Positions 1-9,194 of a DNA stretch of 64,000 bases are shown one piece after another. Below the pieces are notes generated by a model. The model saw nothing but the letters and a program-made list of their open reading frames with translations. It had not been told where the DNA came from and did not search any database. Both the position numbers and the translations under genes were made by a program. The first letter of the stretch is position 1. The number at the start of each line of letters is the position of its first letter. This DNA is from MGNI01 sp964353875 (lineage in GTDB: Bacteria > Chloroflexota > Anaerolineae > Anaerolineales > E44-bin32): contig CAYGXU010000001.1 of the NCBI GenBank assembly GCA_964353875.1, positions 1 through 64,000 of the forward strand, given 5' to 3'.

Positions 1-624
1 GAATACGGTTTGCCATTTCAGGTCTCGGTAAGCCGCGACAGCATCCTGAATATGACGCACGGTTGTGCGAAATGCGGAGAACGGTTGTGGCAGGTCATCC
101 AAGGGGAAGAAACTCACTTCTGCTGTTTCCACGCTCGGGGATAGGTTCCCGGAAAGCTCTTCGCAAAGGAAGACTAATTTATAGGCATGAAACAACGATA
201 GGGCTTCTTCAATGCGATTGGCATCGTATACGCCGACAAGCCGTGTCACATGAACAACCAGACCAGCCTCCTCAAGCACCTCACGCTCGATTGCACTCTT
301 TGGAGTTTCGCCGACATCCGCCCAGCCCCCAGGGAGAGTCCAGGCACCATCTACCGCTTCGCGCACAAGGAGAATCTTCTCCGATGAAATTACGGCTGCA
401 CGCACATCGACCTTGGGAGTGACATAACCAGCTTGAGCAGAGAAAGCCATCAAAGCTTCCGTAGGTGAGAGTTGGGAGCATTCCGCCACGATCGAAGCAG
501 CGATCCCAAGTAATTGTTGCGCTCGAGCCTGCTCAAACGGATTCTGGGCAAAGTGAAGGCTTGTTTGCGCTAAAGCCTGGATCTCACGCGCCCAACGCAA
601 CCATTTCGGTTCTCGTTCAGACAT
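1..624 (-). CDS. NUDIX hydrolase with N-terminal helical domain (3' end outside window)
   Basis: The gene reads from an ATG at 624 to the window edge: 208 residues with no stop, so the C-terminus is cut off. A complete Nudix box lies at residues 100-122 (G100, E106, R114-E115, E118-E119, G121), the metal and diphosphate site of enzymes that hydrolyse nucleoside-diphosphate-linked compounds. Residues 1-60 form a charged helical leader like the N-terminal domain of ADP-ribose-pyrophosphatase-type Nudix proteins. The ATG shares one base with the TGA of the upstream xanthine dehydrogenase remnant (TGATG), so the two were probably translationally coupled. The substrate cannot be read from sequence; ADP-ribose or a related dinucleotide is a family-level guess. 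Confidence 0.88.
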   Translation of the reverse strand, partial: MSEREPKWLRWAREIQALAQTSLHFAQNPFEQARAQQLLGIAASIVAECSQLSPTEALMAFSAQAGYVTPKVDVRAAVISSEKILLVREAVDGAWTLPGGWADVGETPKSAIEREVLEEAGLVVHVTRLVGVYDANRIEEALSLFHAYKLVFLCEELSGNLSPSVETAEVSFFPLDDLPQPFSAFRTTVRHIQDAVAAYRDLKWQTVF

Positions 625-2522
625 CAGGCAACACTCTCCTGTAGCTTATATTGAAGTGCGATCCAGTCCTGATCCACCGGCAATCTGCGTACCCTGATCC
701 CACAAGCGTTGTAGATGGCATTGGTGATCGCTGGCGTGGTAGGGATGCTCGTGATCTCACCCACACCCTTAGCGCCATATGAGCCGGAGCTGATTGGGGT
801 TTCCACGGTATATGAAACGATCTCAGGGGTCTGGACAATCGAGGGGATGCGATAGCGCGCCAAACGATCACTGAAAACTCGACCATCCTCGACGATGAAC
901 TCTTCGGTGAGCGCATTCCCCAGCTCCATCATCACCCCCACCTCGACTTGCCCCAGCAGACCCAACGGATTGATGGCGCGTCCGACATCGTTTGCTGCGA
1001 TGACAGTCAGGAGATGCACCTGACCGGTTTTCACGTTCACCTCCGACTCTGCTGCTTGAGCTGCGAAGGAGTAGGTAAAGTGTATATTCCCTCCTGTGCC
1101 TAACGGCTGAGTGTCGGGAGCCCAATACTCATAACGGGCTTTCGGTTCCCGTCCTTCCGATTTCATCATCCCTACAACATCCCCAAGGCTAACAGTGTGT
1201 CCGTTGACTTGCACCAATCCCTCCACAAAACGGATCGACCCGGGAGGCCTGTCGAATTTCTCAACCAGTGTTGAAATCATCCCTCTCGCAGCACGCTTGC
1301 AGCATGGCGTACTGCGTTGCCAGCCATATATGTCTGGCGGGAGGCTGTCGTTGGCCGCCATCTGGCGTAAGGTCGGTATCCGAGAGGAGCACCTGAATTT
1401 TCTCCGGCGGCAACGAGAGCTCCTCGGCAGCAATCAACTGCAGGACAGTCACCAACCCCTGACCAACTTCCGCCGAGGAGATGCGCGCCTCGGCAGTGCT
1501 ATCTTGGTAGAGCTCAACCTCTGCCGCGGCCTTATCCGGTGCGCCCCCGCCCAAACCGGTATTCTTGAAAGCGGCGGCAAATCCCCACGCCCTCCGGAGA
1601 TGTGGGAAACCTTCAACCTCACGCGCTGCAAAGGAATTTCCCACCCCCGACCGTCGTTGGAGTTCACCCTCCACTCTCTCGATGCACTCCAATAGGCCTG
1701 CTCTTCCCTCCAATTTCTGACCAGTATTGGTCCCCGAGCCTTCCCGCAAAGCTTATTTTTTACGCAAAATAATCGGATCCATTCCCAAGGTGTGCGCCAA
1801 TTCATCTATAATCGATACGATGGCGAACGCAGATTGGGTCACTCCAAAACCCCGAAATGCCCCAGTGGGCGGGTTATTGGTATACAATCCGCCCTGACAT
1901 GAGGAATGATGTAGGGGCCAGTGGAATGCGTCGTGGCTCGCGTCATGACCTTTTCACCAAGCGAAGCGTAGGCGCCTGTGTCACCGTAGAGTTCCGTCTG
2001 AGCAGCCATCAATGTCCCATCTCACTTGACGCCTAACTTCGCATAAATTTGGGTAGCATGCCGTTTAGGATGTAGTAGAAGACTCTCATGACGGTCGAAG
2101 AGGATCTTCACTGGACGACCGGTTGCTTGCGCAAGCAAGGCAATCGAGCCATCGCCCGTCGGTAAGGCATGAGCGACATTACCACCGATAGTGGCCACAT
2201 TCCGTACCTGTGGGCCTGCGATTAGACTACAGGCTTCTACCAGACAATTGGCATGCTCTCGTAAGAGTTGGCTTTCAGTGATTTCGCGATGCGTCACTGC
2301 GCTGCTAACATATATCCCTGATGAATCGGATTGGATCACACGTAGTTCAGGTATCCTGGTCACATCCACACGAGTATCTACATAGGGATGCCTTCCCTGC
2401 CTGATATCCAATAGCAAGTCCGTCCCCCCAGCAACGACGCGCGCTCCACCCGATGCCTCGCTCAAAGAAGGTAACGCTTCATCAACTGTACTCGGTAGGA
2501 GGTAATGATTCCAATACTTCAT
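624..2522 (-). pseudogene. xanthine dehydrogenase remnant: FAD-subunit N-terminus joined to molybdenum-subunit C-terminal half
   Basis: Residues 1 to about 128 (from ATG 2522) match the FAD-binding domain of the medium subunit, with VVAGGTDLLLD and ATIGGNVAHALPTGDG. At about 2130-2145 the text switches in frame to the molybdopterin subunit (ATGRPVKILFDRHES, then SPKRH-like HPKRHAT). The rest of the medium subunit, any small Fe-S subunit and the first part of the large subunit are absent. The large-subunit part is then broken by an in-frame TGA (2022-2024), a frameshift near 1885 (before YTNNPPTGAFRGFG), an in-frame TAA (1753-1755), and one-base shifts near 1355 and 1282. The last frame runs to a normal-looking C-terminus ending at 624. 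Homology is clear; the gene cannot make an active enzyme as written. The junction may be a real deletion or an assembly join. Confidence 0.85.
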
Positions 2523-2689
2523 CTTTTTATTTTTTGAGGTTGAGGGGATCGGATAGCACTTATCGATGAGCGAGGATACCCAACGCCGTCAAAGGTACTC
2601 CCCCTGACGACTAACCGATCCGAGGTAATAGGATTCTAGCACGGAGAAACTTGAGTAACAAGGCAGATTTTCCATTCGGAATCGAAACC
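2523..2689. other. non-coding spacer upstream of the xanthine dehydrogenase remnant
   Basis: Spacer between the remnant start and the palindromic element. The sequence just before the 2522 ATG is A-rich with no good ribosome binding site. No RNA or promoter was recognised. The remaining spacer to the dihydropyrimidinase stop (2832-3032) also shows nothing recognisable. Confidence 0.5.
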
Positions 2690-2831
2690 TTGGTATTACA
2701 GCGCAATGACAGACAACTCTGTGTGATTTGCTCGGTCTTACCCCCCCTTTCATCCCGCCATTTGCGCCATTCAAGGCTCTGCCCTCCATGGCTTTTAGCG
2801 GCGCAAATGGTGGGACAGAGGGGGGTAATCA
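2690..2831 (-). repeat. palindromic dispersed element, copy A
   Basis: Inverted-repeat core with arms CCATTTGCGCC (2758-2768) and GGCGCAAATGG (2800-2810), flanked by C-tract and G-tract outer arms. Read on the minus strand it matches copy B at 27592-27723, both through the arms and through an asymmetric flank containing GCAAATCAC. Both copies are intergenic. The loop between the arms lies in the opposite orientation, relative to the flank, from copy B. No transposase is present, so it resembles a MITE or BIME-like element. It should fold strongly as RNA or single-stranded DNA. Confidence 0.8.
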
Positions 2832-3032
2832 TTGATACCGCAGCCATCGTTGACCAAAATAACGATGAGGTCTTCACACTCGTGCAAAATGCTTTTCTTG
2901 CGCCATAGGAATCAATGGATGCAGAAGATGATTGCCCTTCAGAAATAAATACCAGGGGTGGATTTCAAGCAAAACAATCAGCAATCGCCACAGGCATGTA
3001 TGTTGAAATATTGAAGACCCTACGCATATACC

Positions 3033-4454
3033 TTAGATAATCGAAGCATGCGCTTTTCGTCGGATGAACCTGCCCATGCCCGGCTTTCCATACCAACGGT
3101 CACCATCAACGATAAGCTTTCCGCGCAAGAATACTTTTTCCGGGAAGCCTTTGAGCTTCCAACCTTCAAATAAATTGTAGTCTGTACGGTGATGGGCAAA
3201 GGCGCGGCCATAAACCAATTCCCGCTCAGGGTCCCAGATGACGATATCCGCATCCGCCCCTGGAAGCAAAGTCCCTTTTTGGGGATAGAGGCCAAAGATC
3301 TTGGCCACATGGGTGCTGGTTATTGCCACAAACTGCTGGGGGGAAATTCGCCCTTTCCCCACCCCATAACTCCATAGGATCGGCATACGATCCCCTACTC
3401 CTGGCAAACCGTTGGGGATTTTGGTAAAGTCCTCCACTCCAAGTTCCTTCCCTGGGATGGCAATCAACTCACCCTCATATTCGATTGGCTTCCCACCATC
3501 ATAGAAAAAGGGACAATGGTCAGTCCCTACGGTCTGGATCTGATCTTGCGATAATCCACGCCAGAGAGCATCGTTATCCTGTGCGCTTCTCATCGGAGGC
3601 GAGCAAATCCATTTGGCGCCGTCGCCCCGTTTCAAATGCTCGACGGTGAAGAATAGATAAGCTGGGCATGTCTCTCCCATGATGGGCAGCCCATGCTTAC
3701 GACCATAATTGAGTTGATCCAACTCCCCGGCGGTGTTCATATGAACCAGATAGAGAGGCGCTTCGGTCTGTGCTGCCAACGCGATGCCTCTCAAAGCGGC
3801 CTCCACCGCCCCCCAGGCAGGGCGCGTATGGGCATGCCATTCTGGGGAAGTATGTCCTGCAGCAAGCGCCTCGCGCGTCAGCAGATCAATCACATCCCCA
3901 TTTTCGGCATGCAGCATGGTGAGCATGCCAAGCTTCCCCGCCAGGCGCATCACTCGGTAAATATCCCCATCCTGGAGCCTCAGGCGCTCGTTATAGGCGG
4001 TAAACACCTTAAGCGTGGTAATCCCTTCCTCGATGAGCGATGGGATTTCTGCTAAGATACGCTCATTTAAACGAGTGATGTTCATATGAAGACCATAATC
4101 AATGGAAGCCTTAGCTCTTGATTTCTCTCGCCAGGCTTCTACGGATTGCTGCAATGTAGGGAAATCTTGAGCAACGAAATCCAGAATGGTGGTCGTACCG
4201 CCAAAGGCAGCCGCCTTCCCGCCTGTGTAATAGTCATCCGAGGAGATCGTGTTGAACATCGGCAATTCCAGGTGCACATGAGGATCGATCCCCCCTGGGA
4301 GGATGAGTTTCCCTTCTGCATTGATGACCTCTGCATCCGGTACGCTCAGCCCTTGCCCAACAAGGGAAATTATTTCCCCCTCAATGAGAAGATCCGCCTT
4401 GGCGGAGCCTTCAATGGAGATAAGTTCTCCGCCTCGGATGATTATCCTACTCAT
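3033..4454 (-). CDS. hydA: dihydropyrimidinase / hydantoinase family cyclic amidohydrolase
   Basis: 473 residues, the usual family length. The amidohydrolase metal ligands are all present: His59 and His61 in DPHVH, Lys149 (TTLKVFTAY, the carboxylated lysine), His182 (LHAENGD), His238 (VHMNTAGEL) and Asp312 (GTDHCPF). The family opens cyclic ureides such as dihydrouracil or hydantoins. In purine clusters the homologue (E. coli HyuA) is thought to act on a ureide intermediate. The ATG at 4454 has a strong GGAGG about ten bases upstream. It lies 34 bp after a hypothetical gene and upstream of the xanthine dehydrogenase remnant. Cytoplasmic zinc enzyme. Exact substrate is unknown; assignment to purine breakdown is from context. 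Confidence 0.93.
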   Translation of the reverse strand: MSRIIIRGGELISIEGSAKADLLIEGEIISLVGQGLSVPDAEVINAEGKLILPGGIDPHVHLELPMFNTISSDDYYTGGKAAAFGGTTTILDFVAQDFPTLQQSVEAWREKSRAKASIDYGLHMNITRLNERILAEIPSLIEEGITTLKVFTAYNERLRLQDGDIYRVMRLAGKLGMLTMLHAENGDVIDLLTREALAAGHTSPEWHAHTRPAWGAVEAALRGIALAAQTEAPLYLVHMNTAGELDQLNYGRKHGLPIMGETCPAYLFFTVEHLKRGDGAKWICSPPMRSAQDNDALWRGLSQDQIQTVGTDHCPFFYDGGKPIEYEGELIAIPGKELGVEDFTKIPNGLPGVGDRMPILWSYGVGKGRISPQQFVAITSTHVAKIFGLYPQKGTLLPGADADIVIWDPERELVYGRAFAHHRTDYNLFEGWKLKGFPEKVFLRGKLIVDGDRWYGKPGMGRFIRRKAHASII

Positions 4455-4488
4455 GTAATAAGGTCCTCCACTAAGGCGAGGTCACGCC

Positions 4489-4962
4489 TCATGATCCATC
4501 CATACTGCGTTCCCGCACCAATCTCCAGATCAATTCGCGATCTTGAACATGCGGTAGCGTGAGCTCACTTAAATCCTGCGCACTCAATAGACGATGACCG
4601 ATCGTGTAAAGGAAAGTGATTCGTCGCCATCGCTGGGAGGGGATGGGATTCGGCAGTGTCTCAAGTGGACCCAATTGGATTTTAAAATATGGCTCCCGAG
4701 CACGCGGGTGGTCCGGCTCATCTCGCATCAATTCGCTGCGCGATACCAACTCGTGGCCGCGCACTCGTGCGGTATATCGTACGCTCCACCGCTCCTCCCC
4801 AAAAGCAGCGGTTTGATAGAAAGCCAGCCAATCCACTCTGACGGTCTTGGGAGCTGTTGCCAAGGGAATCCGATACCATCCCAGCACACGGGCGATCTCG
4901 AGATCCCGAGGAGCCCTGACAATAGCCACCAGTACAAGATCCTCTGGTTGAATGTATAGCAC
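4489..4962 (-). CDS. hypothetical protein of 157 residues
   Basis: Not recognised. It starts at a GTG (4962) behind a G-rich stretch that can serve as ribosome binding site. It has no signal peptide or membrane segment, and is basic with many Arg and Trp residues and a mixed alpha/beta pattern. It begins with alternating hydrophobic residues (LVLVAIVRAP) and has a central region with paired RVRGHEL and FKIQLGPLE strands. It lies between a PLP enzyme and the dihydropyrimidinase in the same direction, 34 bp before the latter, so it is probably in the same transcript. No catalytic motif was seen. The opposite strand has overlapping ORFs, but this frame has the better start and operon position. 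Confidence 0.6.
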   Translation of the reverse strand: MLYIQPEDLVLVAIVRAPRDLEIARVLGWYRIPLATAPKTVRVDWLAFYQTAAFGEERWSVRYTARVRGHELVSRSELMRDEPDHPRAREPYFKIQLGPLETLPNPIPSQRWRRITFLYTIGHRLLSAQDLSELTLPHVQDRELIWRLVRERSMDGS

Positions 4963-5109
4963 CTTGCACCCCCTTGATTCATTCTACAATTTGATGAAGC
5001 CAGGCTGCCCTTTTTGTACTTTTTCTCTTTCGTTCAATGCAGACACACTCTGCTCATCTCTGCCAAATTATACAGTTTCCCTTTATCTCAGTTTTTCTTT
5101 TAGGCATGC

Positions 5110-6570
5110 TTAAATCATGCCCACGCGCTGGTTGAATTCCTCAATCAGCGTGTCCATCTCCGGCACTTGCCGTTGGACACTGGTCCAATAATTCGGATCA
5201 TACCATTGGGCCATGATCTCTTCATAAGTCTTACCCTGTTGCTCTACCCAAGTGAAGTATTTCAGGTTATGCACCCGCCGCCGATCCACATAGCTCAGTT
5301 CCTCTAGATGGTCGGTTTCAATACCGGATAAATAACGTGCATAATGTGCGGCAGCATCCAACTCTGTGTACTGACCATATTCCTGGTGCATTTCCTGCAA
5401 GCGGCTACCGTAAAGTTCCATAGAGTCCGTGCTGACCGTCAGAACGATATCGTGCTCCCCAAGCTCATAGTATTTAGCGAATTTGATCGCCATCATCAGA
5501 TTGGCGATACTTGAGAAGCCCAACAGGTCGAGCTGGCTTACGAAATGCTCGGGAACGCCCTTCTTTTGCAGGTAAGCGCGGCCTGCTGGTTCGTTAAATA
5601 AACGTGCCACATTAACCACCGCGTTGTCATCGATTGCCATGATCACATCGGTGTTCTTGACATTATGGATCCAGGGCACGTGTTTATCCCCAATTCCTTC
5701 GATGCGATGCGCCCCAAAGCCATTCTCCATCAATGTTGGACATTGAAGCGCTTCGCCAATGGCAATCTTGCTCATTGGGAATACTTGCTTCATGTAATCG
5801 CCACATCCAGCAGTTCCTGCCGAACCGGTTGTGAGCACCACGCCGCGATAGGCATCCATTGGTCCCAGTTCTTCACGCAGGACCTCTTCCATGGCATGGC
5901 CTGTGACTTCATAATGCCACAGATAATTGCCGAACTCCTCGAATTGGTTGAAGATGAAGACATCCTCACGCGTCTCACGCAATTCCCAAGTCTTGTCGAA
6001 GATTTCCTTCACGTTGCTCTCACTACCCGGAGTGGCGATCACCTCCCCGGCCACCTTGGTCAGCCATTCAAACCGCTCTCGGCTCATGCCCTCCGGCAGG
6101 ATGGCAATCGATTCGCAAGCCAATAAAGCGGCGTCATAGGCGCCCCCACGGCAATAGTTGCCAGTCGAAGGCCATACGGCTTTATGCTTGGTAGGATCGA
6201 ATTGACCCGTGACAAGCCGTGGTACGAGACAACCGAAGGTCGCCCCTACTTTATGCGCGCCGGTCGGGAACCACTTACCCACCAAGGTATATATTCGAGC
6301 GGAAACCCCTGTGAGACTAGAGGGACATTGAAGATAGTTTACGCCATTGTAACCACCCCCTTCAGGTGAGGGTTCATTTTTCCATGTGATACGAAATAGA
6401 TTACGGGGATTGATGTCCCACAACCCAATTCCACGCAGTTCCGCTTTGATTCGATCCGGTATCAGAGATGGATCCTTCATTTGGGCGAAAGTCGGGATGA
6501 TGATATTGCGTTCGCGTGCCCGCTTCACCGTATGATCTAATTGGTCGTGTACCATAGTAAGGTCGATCAT
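5110..6570 (-). CDS. fold-type II PLP-dependent enzyme, probable ammonia-lyase or synthase
   Basis: 486 residues related to the tryptophan synthase beta / threonine synthase superfamily. The Schiff-base lysine is Lys107 in PTGAHK. A substrate or phosphate loop STGNYCRGG lies at 135-143, and a Gly/Ser-rich cofactor loop (TTGSAGTAGCGDY) is near residue 250. It is longer than YgeX (diaminopropionate ammonia-lyase, about 400 residues) and does not match it closely, yet it sits in the equivalent cluster position. Its ATG starts two bases after the glycosyltransferase stop (TGACTATG), indicating translational coupling. A role in eliminating amino groups from a diamino or ureido amino acid made from purines is inference. 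Cytoplasmic. Confidence 0.85.
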   Translation of the reverse strand: MIDLTMVHDQLDHTVKRARERNIIIPTFAQMKDPSLIPDRIKAELRGIGLWDINPRNLFRITWKNEPSPEGGGYNGVNYLQCPSSLTGVSARIYTLVGKWFPTGAHKVGATFGCLVPRLVTGQFDPTKHKAVWPSTGNYCRGGAYDAALLACESIAILPEGMSRERFEWLTKVAGEVIATPGSESNVKEIFDKTWELRETREDVFIFNQFEEFGNYLWHYEVTGHAMEEVLREELGPMDAYRGVVLTTGSAGTAGCGDYMKQVFPMSKIAIGEALQCPTLMENGFGAHRIEGIGDKHVPWIHNVKNTDVIMAIDDNAVVNVARLFNEPAGRAYLQKKGVPEHFVSQLDLLGFSSIANLMMAIKFAKYYELGEHDIVLTVSTDSMELYGSRLQEMHQEYGQYTELDAAAHYARYLSGIETDHLEELSYVDRRRVHNLKYFTWVEQQGKTYEEIMAQWYDPNYWTSVQRQVPEMDTLIEEFNQRVGMI

Positions 6571-6572
6571 AG

Positions 6573-7532
6573 TCAGTTATCCTCTTTCTTCCGAGTGATT
6601 GGTGAATCTTTTCGCACTATATACAAGGGGCGATCCTTTACCTCGTTATAGATGCGCCCAAGATATTCACCGAGTATCCCCAGGGATATCAATTGCACGC
6701 CCCCAAGGAAAAGCACGGCAATGAGCGTCGTCGCCTGGCCAAGAAAGGCTTGATAACCCGTCAAACGCAATACGATCACCACAGGGATGGCCAGAGCGCT
6801 CACTCCAGCACAGATAAAACCAAAATAGGTGGCAAGTTGAAGGGGAAAATAAGAGAAACCGGTCACTGCATCGAGCGCCAAACGGAACATCTTTCGGAAT
6901 GGATATTTGGTTTCGCCCGCGAAGCGCGCCGCGCGTTTATAAGGTACCCCGATTTGCCGATATCCAATCCAGGCAGCCATCCCTCGCGGGAAACGATGCC
7001 GTTCTCGCATTTGATTGAGCGTATCAACCGCCTGTCGATCGAGCAAACGAAAATCGCCGGTATCCAATGGGATTTTTACATCGGTGATTCGGAATATCAT
7101 CCGGTAGAAAAGTGAAGCGGATGCTTTCTTGAACCAGGATTCACCCTCCCGTTCTGTTCTTACGGCGAAGACCACTTCATAACCTTCTTTCCAGCGCCCT
7201 ACCATTTCGGGGATCACTTCAGGCGGATCCTGAAGGTCTGCATCCATGATGATCACAGCATCGCCACGGCTGTGATCCAAACCGGCCGTGATCGCAATCT
7301 GATGCCCGAAATTGCGGGCGAATATCACCGGGACAACCCGCTCATCCTTGGCGGCCAGTTCGAGGATTTTATCCGTCGATCCATCCGTACTACCATCATC
7401 TACCAGTATGAGCTCCCAGGGTTCTCCCAATCCTTGCATGACCTCACATACCCGTCGGTAGAGCTCATCGAGGATTCTGACCTCGTTATATACTGGCACA
7501 GCCACTGAGTAGGTCATCTTTTCTCCCGCCAT
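6573..7532 (-). CDS. polyprenyl-phosphate glycosyltransferase, GT2 family (DPM1/GtrB type)
   Basis: The N-terminal GT-A domain starts with SVAVPVYNE and carries DDGSTDGS and the DADLQDPPE nucleotide-sugar and metal motif. Two C-terminal membrane helices follow (YFGFICAGVSALAIPVVIV and LIAVLFLGGVQLISLGILG), then a short RIYNEVKDRPLYIV tail typical of the family. It should transfer a sugar from a nucleotide sugar to undecaprenyl phosphate at the inner face of the membrane. I chose the ATG at 7532, behind GGGAGGAC; an ATG at 7571 would overlap the preceding gene by 26 bp, and 7517 is another option. Its place between two PLP enzymes in a purine island is odd. Confidence 0.9.
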   Translation of the reverse strand: MAGEKMTYSVAVPVYNEVRILDELYRRVCEVMQGLGEPWELILVDDGSTDGSTDKILELAAKDERVVPVIFARNFGHQIAITAGLDHSRGDAVIIMDADLQDPPEVIPEMVGRWKEGYEVVFAVRTEREGESWFKKASASLFYRMIFRITDVKIPLDTGDFRLLDRQAVDTLNQMRERHRFPRGMAAWIGYRQIGVPYKRAARFAGETKYPFRKMFRLALDAVTGFSYFPLQLATYFGFICAGVSALAIPVVIVLRLTGYQAFLGQATTLIAVLFLGGVQLISLGILGEYLGRIYNEVKDRPLYIVRKDSPITRKKEDN

Positions 7533-7545
7533 TTGTCCTCCCGAC

Positions 7546-8814
7546 TTATCGCCGAGCACGCTTGAGTGCATCCAGTGTCGGTTCGATGATCACTGGCTCG
7601 CCTACGATCTGCATTGCCGCAGAGACATCCTTCAATCCGCTTCCCGTTACCAGCACTACGATCCGCTCCTCATTTCCCACAATTCCCATCTCAAGCGCAT
7701 GAATTAAACCGGCATATGCTGTCGCCCCTGCCGGTTCGGCAAAGACCCCTTCCTCATGCGCCAATTCACGGATCGCACCAAGAATGTTGTCATCGCTCAC
7801 AGCAATATAAGCTCCGCCAGTCTCTATTGCAGCACGCAAGGCGCGTAGCCCATCGCGCGGCAAATCTACCGAGATGCTATCCGCCAGGGTCTCCGCACAG
7901 ACCGGTTCGATCCTCTCATTTCCCGCTTGAAAGGCATTGTAAATAGCAGCCGACCCTACAGATTGTATTCCGATCAGGCGTGGTAACTTTTGGATCCAAC
8001 CTAGAGCGAAGAGATCTTTAAAGCCTTTATGAAGTCCAGAGATGATATTTCCATCACCGACGGAAACGAGAACCACATCCGGCACCTCCCATTGGGAAAG
8101 CCGTCCAGAAACCATTCCGGATGCAAATGTGAACTGTTCGCAGATCTCAAAAGCAGCGGTCTTCTTCCCCTCGGCAGTGAAAGGATTGTAGCCAGTATTA
8201 CGACAATACCAACCAAATGCTTGGGAGGCTTCGATGCTGAGATCAAAGGCTTCGTCATAGGTGCCATCCACCAGGAATACCTTTGCGCCGAAGATCAACA
8301 ATTGAGCCACTTTCGCTCGGGGAGCGGTTTTTGGAGCCAGGATCACCGCCGGGATCTTCGCAGCCGCCGCCATGCCTGCCAGCGCCGCGCCCGCATTTCC
8401 GGTGGAAGCTGTCACCACAACCTGCGCCGCGATCTCCTGGGCGCGTGCGATCACCACCGCGCTCGCTCGATCTTTAAAAGAAGCGGTCGGATTGCGTCCG
8501 TCATCCTTGATCCAGAATTGATCCATGCCCAATTTTTGCGCGAGACGAACCGATTTATAGAGCGGCGTCCAACCGACGCGTCTTATTGGTGTCATCTGAT
8601 GACCCGGATCGCACACGGGCAAAAGCGGTAGATAACGCCAGATGGAAAAGTCGCCGGAAGTATGAATATCTTCCGCTTCGAACTCAGCTCGAAGGTACTC
8701 ATAGTCCAAGAGAACATCCAGATTACCCCCATCCTCCGGACAGGTATACATGACATCTGCGGGTGAATGCTGTTTCCCACAGATCGAGCATCGATAACCC
8801 AAATATTTATGCAA
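7546..8814 (-). CDS. thrC: threonine synthase family PLP enzyme with N-terminal Cys cluster
   Basis: 422 residues. The N-terminus has a zinc-ribbon-like CSIC...C pattern (Cys9, Cys12, Cys25). The PLP lysine is Lys114 in TASFKDRA, and the cofactor phosphate and substrate loop is TASTGNAGAA. Threonine synthase converts phosphohomoserine to threonine, but this fold also includes ammonia-lyases, and the neighbourhood gives no other threonine genes. The start is a TTG (8814) behind GAGGTGG. In a cluster with a second fold-II PLP enzyme, an alternative role on a purine-derived amino acid is possible. The family call is firm; the substrate is not. Confidence 0.85.
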   Translation of the reverse strand: MHKYLGYRCSICGKQHSPADVMYTCPEDGGNLDVLLDYEYLRAEFEAEDIHTSGDFSIWRYLPLLPVCDPGHQMTPIRRVGWTPLYKSVRLAQKLGMDQFWIKDDGRNPTASFKDRASAVVIARAQEIAAQVVVTASTGNAGAALAGMAAAAKIPAVILAPKTAPRAKVAQLLIFGAKVFLVDGTYDEAFDLSIEASQAFGWYCRNTGYNPFTAEGKKTAAFEICEQFTFASGMVSGRLSQWEVPDVVLVSVGDGNIISGLHKGFKDLFALGWIQKLPRLIGIQSVGSAAIYNAFQAGNERIEPVCAETLADSISVDLPRDGLRALRAAIETGGAYIAVSDDNILGAIRELAHEEGVFAEPAGATAYAGLIHALEMGIVGNEERIVVLVTGSGLKDVSAAMQIVGEPVIIEPTLDALKRARR

Positions 8815-8891
8815 TCACCACCTCAACCATTCTCTTTTTACGTGATGCTTCACCAGAAAATGCGTTTGCCATGGATCAACCTATTTTGACT

Positions 8892-9194
8892 TTAGAATTG
8901 TTCTTCCTTCGATTCACCCGGGGCAAATGCGGTACCGAGAGCCTTGGGTGGTCGAACGCGCAAAATTTGCCGTAGGCGAGGCTTAAACCTGCGCGGGACA
9001 AGCGTAATGAACCGTTCCGTTATTTCGCTGCTTACCAGCAACAGCACAGCGATCATCAAAATCCATGGGGTCGCATTAAAAGCCACTACTGAGACCTGTG
9101 GAAATGTCCGTTGGAGCAGAGCGGTAAGAGGCTTGCTCGCGACGAAAAGTAATGCACGAGCGCGCCTTGGCGGCAGAGAGCTTCTACGGAACAA
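8892..9194 (-). CDS. possible small membrane protein
   Basis: A 100-residue frame that starts at a TTG overlapping the last bases of the carbamate kinase gene. It is very basic, with one convincing hydrophobic helix (PWILMIAVLLLVSS, about residues 43-57) and a basic stretch after it, so it would sit with Arg-rich ends in the cytoplasm. No family was recognised. Support is overlap with the upstream gene, direction, and lack of any other explanation for the 370-bp interval 8815-9183. It could be non-coding. Confidence 0.35.
   Translation of the reverse strand: MFRRSSLPPRRARALLFVASKPLTALLQRTFPQVSVVAFNATPWILMIAVLLLVSSEITERFITLVPRRFKPRLRQILRVRPPKALGTAFAPGESKEEQF

Noticed and set aside
1195..1695. 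166-residue plus-strand ORF
   Set aside because: It lies antisense to the xanthine dehydrogenase remnant, whose three frames give clear homology. It has no ribosome site or family match.
2022..2024. TGA in the xanthine dehydrogenase remnant as selenocysteine recoding
   Set aside because: Molybdenum hydroxylases of this type can be selenium-dependent, but through a labile non-Sec selenium. The position is an ordinary residue in homologues, and the gene has other stops and frameshifts.
2651..2908. Plus-strand ORF over the palindromic element
   Set aside because: It is made largely of the inverted repeat and has no homology signs.
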